From Agrobacterium vitis (lineage in GTDB: Bacteria > Pseudomonadota > Alphaproteobacteria > Rhizobiales > Rhizobiaceae), in assembly GCF_014926405.1 (NCBI RefSeq), contig NZ_JACXXJ020000005.1:2299001-2363000 (forward strand): a DNA stretch of 64,000 bases, given 5' to 3'. A program made the position numbers and the translations under genes. This document shows, in pieces, positions 18,652-26,179 of this stretch. The stretch's first letter is position 1. Each line of letters opens with the position of its first letter. Under the pieces are notes generated by a model. The model was not told the origin of the DNA and did no database searches. It saw only the letters and a list, made by a program, of their open reading frames with translations.

Positions 18652-18661
18652 GAGAGAGACG

Positions 18662-20050
18662 ATGAGCCTGTTTTCCCAGACATCGGCGTCAGCCTCCTCT
18701 TCCCCGGCAAGCCTGCCCGCATCGCCCGCCGCAAACCGGGTGTCCTCCACCCCGGAACGCCACGTCTGGCATGCCCACGGTCACACGGCGCTCGGCTATG
18801 GCGCGCTGGCGGTCCTGGTGTTGGGGTTGGGTGCCTGGAGCGCACTGACCACCATCCAGGGCGCCGTGGTCGGCAGCGGCACGGTGGAGGTCGAAACCAA
18901 CCGTCAGGTGGTCCAGCATCAGGCCGGTGGCATTGTGCAGGACTTGCTGGTCAAGGAGGGCGATGTCGTCCAGCCCGGCCAGGTTCTGCTCAGAATGGAT
19001 GAAAAGCTCGACCAATCCGAGCTGACGATCATTGAAAACCAGTTGTTTTCGTTGCTCGGCAATGCCGGGCGGCTGACCGCGGAGCAGGATGGCAAGAGCG
19101 AGATCAGCTTCGATCCTGAGCTTGTAGAACGGGCCAAGACCGACAGCCATGTGCGCGAAATTATCGAGGGCCAGCGCAACCTGTTGCAGGCGCGACAGGA
19201 AAACCGCGACAAACAGGTCGGGCAATTGCAGGAGCGCAAGCACCAGACCGCCCAGCAAATCGAGGGCTTGAACGCCAAGCTCAATGCGCTGCGCCAGCAA
19301 AGGCAGTTGATCAGCGAGGAACTGGCCGTGCAGCAGAAATTGCTGCGCGACGGCCTGACCCAGACCAGCAAGGTGATGACGCTGCAACGGTCCGAGGTCG
19401 AGGCAGACGGCGAGATCGCCTCGTCCATGGCCAGCATTGCCGAAAGCCGCGCCAAGATCGCCGAGATCGAAATCGCTATTCTGAATGTTAGTGGCGAACT
19501 GCGTGAACAATCGATCACCGATCTGCGCAATGCCGAAGCGCAGATTGCCGAATTGCGTCAGAAACGGGTGTCTTCCCTGGAAACCCTTGGCCGCACCGAA
19601 GTGACCGCACCGACCGGCGGCGTGGTGTTCGGCCTGACCGTGCATGCGTTGCGCACCGTGGTCAAAGCGGCGGAACCGATCCTCTATATCATCCCGCAGA
19701 ATGTCGGGCTGGTGATCACCACCAATTTGCCGCCCAATGAAATCGATCAGGTGCATGTCGGCCAGAAGGCCGATCTGGTATTTGCCGCCTTCGATCGCCG
19801 CCAGACGCCGGATATCCATGGCACGGTGATCGAGGTCTCCGCCGACGTGTTCAATGATGAAAAGACCGGCAACAGCTTCTACAAGGCGAAGATCAGACCC
19901 GATGAACAGGAAATTGCCCGGCTGGGCGATGTCCAGGTCCTGCCGGGGATGCCGGTCGAAACCTTTATCCAGACCACGGAACGCTCACCCTTCACCTACC
20001 TCACCAAGCCGCTGGCCAGTTATTTCAACAAGGCCTTCCGGGAGCGATAA
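18662..20050 (+). CDS. Type I secretion membrane fusion protein (HlyD family, PrsE-like)
   Basis: The 462-residue periplasmic adaptor links the ABC exporter to an outer-membrane channel. A serine/alanine-rich cytosolic tail of about 45 residues comes first, then one TM (ALAVLVLGLGAWSAL). The biotinyl-lipoyl half motif VVQHQAGGIVQDLLVKEGD follows, then a long coiled coil at about 130-290. The second lipoyl half is EVTAPTGGVVFGLTVH and the C-terminal barrel ends VETFIQTTERSPFTYLTKPL. AGGAGAG precedes the ATG. It forms an operon with the ABC gene. Confidence 0.92.
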   Translation: MSLFSQTSASASSSPASLPASPAANRVSSTPERHVWHAHGHTALGYGALAVLVLGLGAWSALTTIQGAVVGSGTVEVETNRQVVQHQAGGIVQDLLVKEGDVVQPGQVLLRMDEKLDQSELTIIENQLFSLLGNAGRLTAEQDGKSEISFDPELVERAKTDSHVREIIEGQRNLLQARQENRDKQVGQLQERKHQTAQQIEGLNAKLNALRQQRQLISEELAVQQKLLRDGLTQTSKVMTLQRSEVEADGEIASSMASIAESRAKIAEIEIAILNVSGELREQSITDLRNAEAQIAELRQKRVSSLETLGRTEVTAPTGGVVFGLTVHALRTVVKAAEPILYIIPQNVGLVITTNLPPNEIDQVHVGQKADLVFAAFDRRQTPDIHGTVIEVSADVFNDEKTGNSFYKAKIRPDEQEIARLGDVQVLPGMPVETFIQTTERSPFTYLTKPLASYFNKAFRER

Positions 20051-20072
20051 CGCTGATGCATATTTAAAGCGC

Positions 20073-20110
20073 TACAGCACCCTGCGTTTTATAAAACGCA
20101 GGGTGCTGTA
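20073..20110. repeat. RIME-like palindrome 2 / likely terminator
   Basis: A perfect 38-bp palindrome has the same GTTTTATAAAAC core as the element at 12994. It lies between the convergent secretion operon and thrH-like gene and can serve as a bidirectional terminator; the second palindrome half is missing here. Confidence 0.75.
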
Positions 20111-20147
20111 AAGAAAACTATAGCTTTACGCGTGGCCGTATACGCCG

Positions 20148-20819
20148 TCAGCCGAAGGCGCTCCCCAGGAAAGTCGTGGCCCTCTTTGAGGCCGATCTGC
20201 CATTGATATAAATGGCTTCATCGAGGATATCGAGGACTTCACTATAGGATGATGTAGCCCGCAGATCCGGCGCGGCCAGCAGCGTCGCCATCGAGGGCTG
20301 AAACAGCACGCCATAGGTCGCCGCACGGATCATTGAAATGTCGTTCAACGCGTCGCCCATTGCAAAATGGGCGCACCCCTCGGTATCGACGGCGTCGAAA
20401 CAGAGATGTTTTCCAGCCAGCCCATTCCAGAAGTCGAAGCCGGTGACGATATCCTCGTCATTGGTCTGAAAACTGTGACAGAGGACCTGATCTGCAGCGA
20501 TCTGCTCGATAAAATGCCGGTTCATCGGGCTGAAGGAATCTGAGACGATCACCACACGCCCACGCAGCTTGAGCGCGGCGAGGAATTCCACCGCCCCATT
20601 GAACAGATCGAGTTCCGCGACACTGGCGCAGATTTCGGCCAGGGTAACGTGGTGATCGGCCAGATGCTTAATCCGCTGGTCCAGCAATTGACGGTAATCG
20701 GGAATTTCCCGCGTGGTCGCCTGGAGTTCTGGAATTCCGAACGACTTGGCGATATGCGGCCACATTTCCGGAACGAGAACGCCTTCGAGATCGATGAAGG
20801 AACAGATGGATGCGGTCAT
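20148..20819 (-). CDS. ThrH-like HAD phosphatase / phosphotransferase
   Basis: The 223-residue HAD-fold protein resembles ThrH, the phosphoserine phosphatase that can also move phosphate from phosphoserine to homoserine. The nucleophile motif is CSFIDLEGVLVPEMWPH, with ThrH-style LEG instead of the common DGT. ATTREIPDYRQLL, motif II VVIVSDSF and motif III-IV GDALNDISMI follow. Its ATG at 20819 overlaps the stop of the LysE-type exporter by four bases, so it is the third gene of the dioxygenase operon. In this setting it may act on an amino-acid phosphate linked to the hydroxylated product; that role is inference. Confidence 0.82.
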   Translation of the reverse strand: MTASICSFIDLEGVLVPEMWPHIAKSFGIPELQATTREIPDYRQLLDQRIKHLADHHVTLAEICASVAELDLFNGAVEFLAALKLRGRVVIVSDSFSPMNRHFIEQIAADQVLCHSFQTNDEDIVTGFDFWNGLAGKHLCFDAVDTEGCAHFAMGDALNDISMIRAATYGVLFQPSMATLLAAPDLRATSSYSEVLDILDEAIYINGRSASKRATTFLGSAFG

Positions 20820-21445
20820 TGAGCGCCACTCCCCAAAGTGCCCGCGGTGAACAGAATGGCCCCCAGCGAGGCGAGCACGACCCCGATCAGGATATTGAAC
20901 AGGCGCTGGCGACGCAGCACAACGGTTCGAATGGCCGGGTTGGACAGAAAGGTCGAAACGGACGCAAACCACAGAAAATGCGACAGGGAGATGAACAGGC
21001 CCCAAAGCAATTGGTGAGACAGCGGCGTGTCCTTGCCAATGAATTGCGTGTAGAGACTGATCACGAAAATCGACGTCTTCGGATTGAGACCATTGGTCAG
21101 AATACCGGTCATCATTTCCCGGCCCATGGATCTGTCGCTGGGAACCAGACTGCCTTCGATATCGCGTATCTTGCTGAAGGCCGTGGCCAGGCCCGCATAA
21201 ACCAGATAGGCTGCGCCGACGAATTTAATGATATCCAGAATATTGGGGAAAATATGCTGGATGATCGCAATGCCGAACATGGCATAGATCACATGAAACC
21301 AGCAGGCGATGGCAATACCCATCGACGCTGCAAGCCCGGATTTGCGGCCATAGAGAAAACTATTGCGCGACACCATGGCAAAATCCGCGCCGGGGCTGAG
21401 AACGGCCAGCCAGGTTATCGAAGCAATCAGAAGTATTTGTTCCAT
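20816..21445 (-). CDS. LysE/RhtB-family amino-acid exporter
   Basis: The 209-residue inner-membrane protein has about six TM helices and the LysE family pattern TWLAVLSPGADFAMVSRNS near the N-terminus. GILTNGLNPKTSIFVISLY follows in the middle. Such carriers export amino acids or derivatives with proton exchange. The frame is open to 21505, where an ATG directly follows the dioxygenase stop (TAAATG); the 21445 start is preferred because TM1 begins right after it. The longer start would still give a coupled operon. Its stop overlaps thrH. A GC hairpin lies in the spacer at 21473-21494. Confidence 0.88.
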   Translation of the reverse strand: MEQILLIASITWLAVLSPGADFAMVSRNSFLYGRKSGLAASMGIAIACWFHVIYAMFGIAIIQHIFPNILDIIKFVGAAYLVYAGLATAFSKIRDIEGSLVPSDRSMGREMMTGILTNGLNPKTSIFVISLYTQFIGKDTPLSHQLLWGLFISLSHFLWFASVSTFLSNPAIRTVVLRRQRLFNILIGVVLASLGAILFTAGTLGSGAQ

Positions 21446-21472
21446 AAATATGTGGGCTCCGGCTCCGGCAAC

Positions 21473-21494
21473 AGCCGCGCGGTTCCGCGCGGCT
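21473..21494 (-). promoter_or_regulatory. GC-rich hairpin between dioxygenase and exporter genes
   Basis: AGCCGCGCGG-TT-CCGCGCGGCT can form a 9-10 bp stem in the operon transcript 12 bases after the dioxygenase stop. There is no T run, so it is more likely an mRNA-stability or partial attenuation element than a terminator. Confidence 0.5.
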
Positions 21495-21505
21495 GACATC
21501 TGCAT

Positions 21506-22264
21506 TTATTTTCGGCGGAAGGTCAGGACCAGAACATCGCGCAGGCCTTGTTGGTCGGGATCGAGCTTGGTGATTGGCGTTACGCCATGGGCAACGCGTT
21601 CATCATTGACAATGGCAGCATCGAAGGGGTCCGTCAGCGTAAATTCCGCCAGCTTGACGCCGTCCCGATCCAGAATGGAGGTTTCGCCTCCAACAATATT
21701 CTGCCGGTTGATGAGCACCATCAGCACGAAATCCACACCATCGCGGTGAACACCTTCAGGTGTTGGCTTGCCACCGGTCTGCACAGCCTCAATGCGGAAC
21801 TGATGCAATTCGACATGCCATGTCGAAAAAGGCGACAGGGCGCCAAAGGTGGAAGAGGCGAACGAGAAAATCGCCTGCATCACCGGATTTTCAATGGTCG
21901 ATGCCAATACCGGCTCGAAATGGCGCTCAATGCCGCCATTCAGAGGATTGTAGGAGGTCGTCTGGAAATGCGGCTGATGCTTTTCGAGACTGACGGGCCC
22001 GCCCTTAGGCGCGCCCGTCAGGGTTGCGTGCCGGCGAAGGCGATATTTGCCGCCGTCGGCCATATAGGTATCCGGCTTAAGATCATCCCAGGATGCCTGA
22101 AAATCAGCAATATCCTGGCTGCTAAAATGGCTTTGATGAATGACATTGAGAAAATTGTTGCCTTCAAGAAACACAAAATCGAAGTCATGCAACTGTTGGC
22201 AGACATCGATATTGGTCACATTGGCCGGATCGCTGTGCTTTAAAACTGTAATATTGCCTTGCAT
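21506..22264 (-). CDS. 2-oxoglutarate/Fe(II) dioxygenase of free L-amino acids (IDO family, PF10014)
   Basis: The 252-residue protein aligns by eye with the Bacillus L-isoleucine 4-hydroxylase (IDO) family. The iron triad is H173 and D175 in GVHRDGVDF and H226 in ERVAHGVTP. The 2-oxoglutarate-binding arginine is R242 in GLRDVLVLTFRR. The core spans about residues 70-250. The family hydroxylates free aliphatic or sulfur amino acids; the substrate here is unknown. ATG 22264 has GGAG nine bases upstream; ATGs at 22285 and 22318 are alternatives. It is first in an operon with a LysE exporter and ThrH-like phosphatase, and a LysR gene diverges from it. Confidence 0.85.
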   Translation of the reverse strand: MQGNITVLKHSDPANVTNIDVCQQLHDFDFVFLEGNNFLNVIHQSHFSSQDIADFQASWDDLKPDTYMADGGKYRLRRHATLTGAPKGGPVSLEKHQPHFQTTSYNPLNGGIERHFEPVLASTIENPVMQAIFSFASSTFGALSPFSTWHVELHQFRIEAVQTGGKPTPEGVHRDGVDFVLMVLINRQNIVGGETSILDRDGVKLAEFTLTDPFDAAIVNDERVAHGVTPITKLDPDQQGLRDVLVLTFRRK

Positions 22265-22283
22265 TGAAAATGGCTCCGATTTC

Positions 22284-22308
22284 ATCGGCGTAACCCGCCG
22301 ACACCGAT
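22284..22308. promoter_or_regulatory. Candidate LysR-regulator site
   Basis: ATCGG-N15-CCGAT forms a dyad in the gap between the divergent dioxygenase and LysR genes. It contains an inner CGGCG/CGCCG repeat. Placement suits a LysR-type activator; binding is inferred. Confidence 0.35.
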
Positions 22309-22379
22309 TATCAATCATATGTTGTGTTTCGTGAAAACCGATATATTTTCGAGCAAACGCGTGAGGTAAATTCACACAT

Positions 22380-23330
22380 ATGTCCGACAATTCCGAATTC
22401 AGATCCAGGATGGCGCGCCTGCCGCAATTGGGGGCTTTGAAGGCCTTTTCGGTGGCGGCGCGGTATGAAAGTTTTGTGCTCGCGGCCCGGGAATTGCACG
22501 TTACACATGGGGCAATCAGCAAGCAGGTCAAGAATCTGGAGGAAAGTCTGGGCGAGCCGCTGTTCCTGCGTCGCAACCGAGCGGTCTTCCTGACGGAGCG
22601 GGGTCGTCAATTGGCGGCCAGGCTTGCCTCCGTGTTCCAGGATCTGGAAAATGTCGTCACGGATTTTCGCAGCAATGCCTATGCCCAACCCCTGATCGTC
22701 TCCTGCGAACCAACGCTCTGCCTGAAATTCCTCATCCCAAACCTTGGCGATCTGAAAGAAAGGACCGGTCTGGATGTCAAGGTTCTCGCAGCGGGCGGAA
22801 AAATCGATTTTCGCCGCGATCACGTCGATCTTGCCGTGCGGCGCAACGATTTTGCCATCGACCCCCGCCTGCATGTGAGGGAGCTGGCGCCGGAAGCGAT
22901 GGGCATGGTCTGCACGCCGCAGGTGGCGGCTGACCTCAGCAAAGCGCCTCGCCCCAGCGTGCCTGCTCTGCATACCCGCTCGCGCCCCGATGCCTGGCTG
23001 AACTGGTGCAAGACCCAGCCAGGGACCCGCAAGTTCAACTCGGACATTTTTTACGAGCATTTCTATCTGGCCCTTGAGGCGGCGATGGCCGGCCAAGGCG
23101 TCGCACTGGCATCGATCCATATGGTGACGACGGATATGGCAGCCGGACGACTGGCCGCGCTCGGTGCGTTTCATGAGGATGGCACCCATTATCTCGCCGT
23201 CTCCAATAGCGATTTTGCCGCCGACGAAAGACGGCTGGTGTTTACCGACTGGCTGTCACGACGCATGCGCGCCCATCTGGCGCAGGCATCCACTGCGCGT
23301 CCGACCGCAGAAACCCGGCATCTGCCATAG
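22380..23330 (+). CDS. LysR-family regulator (GcvA-like)
   Basis: The 316-residue protein has an N-terminal winged helix at residues 15-75. It includes LGALKAFSVAARYESFVLAA, then THGAISKQVKNLEESLGEPLF. An effector domain runs to about residue 300. It resembles the GcvA group, which often responds to amino acids. It diverges from the dioxygenase-exporter-phosphatase operon with a 115-base shared promoter region, so it is the obvious candidate regulator of that operon. The start at 22380 lacks a good ribosome binding site (GAGG about 14 bases away). Confidence 0.88.
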   Translation: MSDNSEFRSRMARLPQLGALKAFSVAARYESFVLAARELHVTHGAISKQVKNLEESLGEPLFLRRNRAVFLTERGRQLAARLASVFQDLENVVTDFRSNAYAQPLIVSCEPTLCLKFLIPNLGDLKERTGLDVKVLAAGGKIDFRRDHVDLAVRRNDFAIDPRLHVRELAPEAMGMVCTPQVAADLSKAPRPSVPALHTRSRPDAWLNWCKTQPGTRKFNSDIFYEHFYLALEAAMAGQGVALASIHMVTTDMAAGRLAALGAFHEDGTHYLAVSNSDFAADERRLVFTDWLSRRMRAHLAQASTARPTAETRHLP

Positions 23331-23336
23331 GCATTC

Positions 23337-24380
23337 TCATCCACCAATTTTCGGCGTTTTCAGCCCCTCAAACACGGAGGGCGCATTGGGATCGGGCTTT
23401 GGCTCCTCTTCCAGAAAATCGGGCACCTGCGTGCCATTGGAATTCATCGAGCCGTAAGCGCCCTTATCCTGCAAGGCAGAGGGGTCCTGCAAGGCAGAAG
23501 GGTCGCTCGGAGCCGTACCGGGGTCCTCGCCATCGATCGACAGGTCCGGCTGACCGAGATCGACGGGCGGCTGGGTCTTGATTGGTAGCGGCACATAGAG
23601 CGAGACGGTGACGATAATGGCAATGACCAGCAGCCAGCTGCCGAGGATGCGCGAGGGAATGTTCAGCCAGGGGCCCTTGAAGCAGCGTAGCAGAAAGGCC
23701 GGGGTGAGGATGATCCACAGGGCCGAAAGCACAGAGGCAATCGCAAAGGACGGAATGCCGACGCCGAAATCGTCCAGGCCAAGAAACAGCGAGAAGGAAA
23801 AGGCAACAACGGCAGCGGATGCCAGCATAGCCCGATCCCGCCAGCGCCCCGAAAGCCAGAGACTGGCGCCGGTGATGGCGACGGCCACCGGCGCGATCAG
23901 GTACAGCACCTGCCCCAGCGCGCTGTCGCGGATGACGACGAAGATCGGGTCGAAAAACAGCAGCATGACCGACAGCACGCCGAGAAACACGCCGATGGTG
24001 ATGGCGAATTGCCGGACGCTGGGCATCAGCGCACACGCAACCGCGATGCCCAGCATGGCCAGAACCAGGTCATAGACTGAGAAGGTGAACAGCGCGCCCA
24101 GTTCGGTAAAGCCATAATCGTGCGGCAGGCTTTGCGACACCGCCAACAGGAACAGGCCGAAACCGGCCAGAAGCGCACTGGCACGAAAACGATCCGTCTT
24201 CATAACGCGACGGGCTTGCGCCCATTTATCAGTGCCGGGCGCAGCCGCAGGAACGGCCTTGCCCTGGCCCTCGCGCTGCTGCTTGCCGGAATGAGAGCCA
24301 GGCGGCGGCGTGTCGCGGCCCTTCCGACGGCGTTTGCGGGAGGTGGGCGCCGTGGAGGATGTCCGGTGGGTGTCGTTCAT
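23337..24380 (-). CDS. Multi-pass membrane protein of unknown function
   Basis: The 347-residue protein has a basic, proline- and glycine-rich cytosolic N-terminus of about 65 residues. Some seven hydrophobic helices follow between about 68 and 270, then an acidic, proline-rich tail. The tail has a tandem DPSALQ-DPSALQ repeat encoded by an 18-bp DNA repeat near 23470-23505. I do not recognise a family. It converges with the LysR gene, the stops being six bases apart. Confidence 0.7.
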   Translation of the reverse strand: MNDTHRTSSTAPTSRKRRRKGRDTPPPGSHSGKQQREGQGKAVPAAAPGTDKWAQARRVMKTDRFRASALLAGFGLFLLAVSQSLPHDYGFTELGALFTFSVYDLVLAMLGIAVACALMPSVRQFAITIGVFLGVLSVMLLFFDPIFVVIRDSALGQVLYLIAPVAVAITGASLWLSGRWRDRAMLASAAVVAFSFSLFLGLDDFGVGIPSFAIASVLSALWIILTPAFLLRCFKGPWLNIPSRILGSWLLVIAIIVTVSLYVPLPIKTQPPVDLGQPDLSIDGEDPGTAPSDPSALQDPSALQDKGAYGSMNSNGTQVPDFLEEEPKPDPNAPSVFEGLKTPKIGG

Positions 24381-24468
24381 CGGGCCTGGCCTTTGCGAGT
24401 GTGACGACCCGGCCTATCTCACAATCAAGGCAATTTGTCACCCATGCCGCGATTGATCCTGCCTTTCC

Positions 24469-24568
24469 AGCGCCCTGCGTTTTATAAAACGCACAAAGGA
24501 CGCTGTAACATTCTAAATATGCTGCATAATTCCTTCAATCGAGTCCGATTGAAGGAATTATGCAGCAG
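24469..24568. repeat. RIME-like intergenic element 3
   Basis: An imperfect palindrome with the GTTTTATAAAAC core lies at the left. About 20 bases later comes a near-perfect hairpin with arms GCTGCATAATTCCTTCAATC and their complement. Total about 100 bp, same plan as elements at 12994 and 53020. Confidence 0.8.
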
Positions 24569-24577
24569 CCGTCCGGT

Positions 24578-26014
24578 TCACTGCGTCAGCCGCACCGTGC
24601 TGCCGATGATGTTTTTGGAGATCGCCGTATAGACATCCTTGATATTGGTGGTGGAGGCGCTGAAGTAATATTTGGTGCCGCTGGAGCAGGTCTGCAAATT
24701 CTGGACATCGGCTTCCGAACTATAGGAAATCGCATAGATATCGATATTATTGGACTTGATCGAATTGCAGGTGGTTAGAAGCGCGTCAGTGGCGGTGTTG
24801 TTGCAGCTGTCCGTACGGTCCTTGTCACAGATCCAGTCGAGCTTGTCCTTATTTCCCGGGCCGTATTTCACATTCATCTCGCCATCGGTCATGAAGACGA
24901 TGACTTTTTTGACCTTTTCGGAATAGTCGGCGGGCGCGGTCCCGCCACCCCATGCCGAGCGCCATTTTGGCGACAGCGTATACCAGCCCGCCAGCATTCC
25001 GGCATCAAGCCGGGTGGAGCCTTCCGACGTCATGTCCGCGATAGCACTTTGCAACGTGCTAAAGCTCGACGTCAGGGGAACGATCGGCGGTGGGCAGAAG
25101 CTGGTGGAAGAACCGGTGTTGTAATCCTGCGCCACGAAGGCCTCGGTGCTGGGTGAAACATCGCTCAGGCCATTGGTGCCGATGGCGCCATTATCCTTCA
25201 TTTCCACGTCGGCGCGCGGCTCGACGCAGCCGATCCAATAATAGTTACTGGAGGTATAGGCGAGCGTCGTGACATTATCGATCCACTGGCTGAAACTATA
25301 TTTCGAGTCCTTATAATAGGATTTGGGATCGGTCCAACGGCTGGGCACGGCGGCATTGCCGCCATAGGCTTTCAGCCAGTCCTTATGGGTGAGGCCGATG
25401 TTGAAACGGCTGGAAAACGGCGCGATGGCGATCTTGCTGCGCTTGGCAACCGTGGCATCATTGGCAAAGGAGGTCAAAAAGCTCTTCACCGCCGTCTGCA
25501 TCGGCACAAAACGGCCTTCCTCGATCATCGAGCTGGAGACGTCGAGCACCAGGGACACTTCGAGATCAATATTGCCCGGCAGCGCTGCACAGGATTTGGC
25601 CGAGACATCTACGGTCTTGACGCCAGCGAGCTGCATGAAACTGGTCGGCACGCCCTCGCCAACGACAATGCAAATTTCCTTGCCGTCCGCCGACAAGGTC
25701 GGCCCACTCAACCGCTTGGGCACCGCGGCGGTATCAACGTCATTGGAACCCTGATCCGCCAATTTGGACTCGAGATAGCTGTCGATCCCCGCCGCAAGGG
25801 CGTCGACGCCGGAAGACGAGGAATAGCTCGACGCCGCAGCCAGGATAGCCGAATCGGCGGTCACCTGAATATCATTGCGATGATCGCGTGCCGAACTGTA
25901 ATCTACCGCCGCACCGACAGCCAGAAGCAACGGCATAAGCAAAATAGCCGACATGACGGCGAAATTGCCCTTGTCATCGGCGAGAAGCTTTGAAACTGTA
26001 TCTTTAAGGCGCAT
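24578..26014 (-). CDS. TadE/TadG-like protein with von Willebrand factor A domain
   Basis: The 478-residue protein has a short cytosolic N-terminus and one TM segment (AVMSAILLMPLLLAVGAAVDYSSA, positions about 21-44), characteristic of Tad pilus-associated TadG. A large extracytoplasmic region then carries a von Willebrand A fold. The metal-site motif DVSSSM lies near residue 160, a second loop threonine in GSTRLDAGM, and VIFMTDGEMN near residue 395. Paired cysteines occur in the C-terminal part. No other tad/cpa genes are adjacent, so it stands alone. The first ATG at 26014 is preferred to a TTG at 26023. Confidence 0.82.
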   Translation of the reverse strand: MRLKDTVSKLLADDKGNFAVMSAILLMPLLLAVGAAVDYSSARDHRNDIQVTADSAILAAASSYSSSSGVDALAAGIDSYLESKLADQGSNDVDTAAVPKRLSGPTLSADGKEICIVVGEGVPTSFMQLAGVKTVDVSAKSCAALPGNIDLEVSLVLDVSSSMIEEGRFVPMQTAVKSFLTSFANDATVAKRSKIAIAPFSSRFNIGLTHKDWLKAYGGNAAVPSRWTDPKSYYKDSKYSFSQWIDNVTTLAYTSSNYYWIGCVEPRADVEMKDNGAIGTNGLSDVSPSTEAFVAQDYNTGSSTSFCPPPIVPLTSSFSTLQSAIADMTSEGSTRLDAGMLAGWYTLSPKWRSAWGGGTAPADYSEKVKKVIVFMTDGEMNVKYGPGNKDKLDWICDKDRTDSCNNTATDALLTTCNSIKSNNIDIYAISYSSEADVQNLQTCSSGTKYYFSASTTNIKDVYTAISKNIIGSTVRLTQ

Positions 26015-26179
26015 TTTACCCAACCATGTGTTGAAGCGTCCGGGACATCAGTCCTGACCTTCAATCCTTGTTGGGTAACTGTTTTATAAAACCATTTAAA
26101 ACAAAGCCGAAATCTAATTGATAAAATGCAACTCAACAGGCGATTTTGTGCCGAAACGGCGAATAAACATACGGTAGCT

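Noticed and set aside
20148..21005. Longer start for the ThrH-like protein
   Set aside because: The extra N-terminus overlaps the exporter gene and has no HAD homology; ATG 20819 gives the normal ThrH start.
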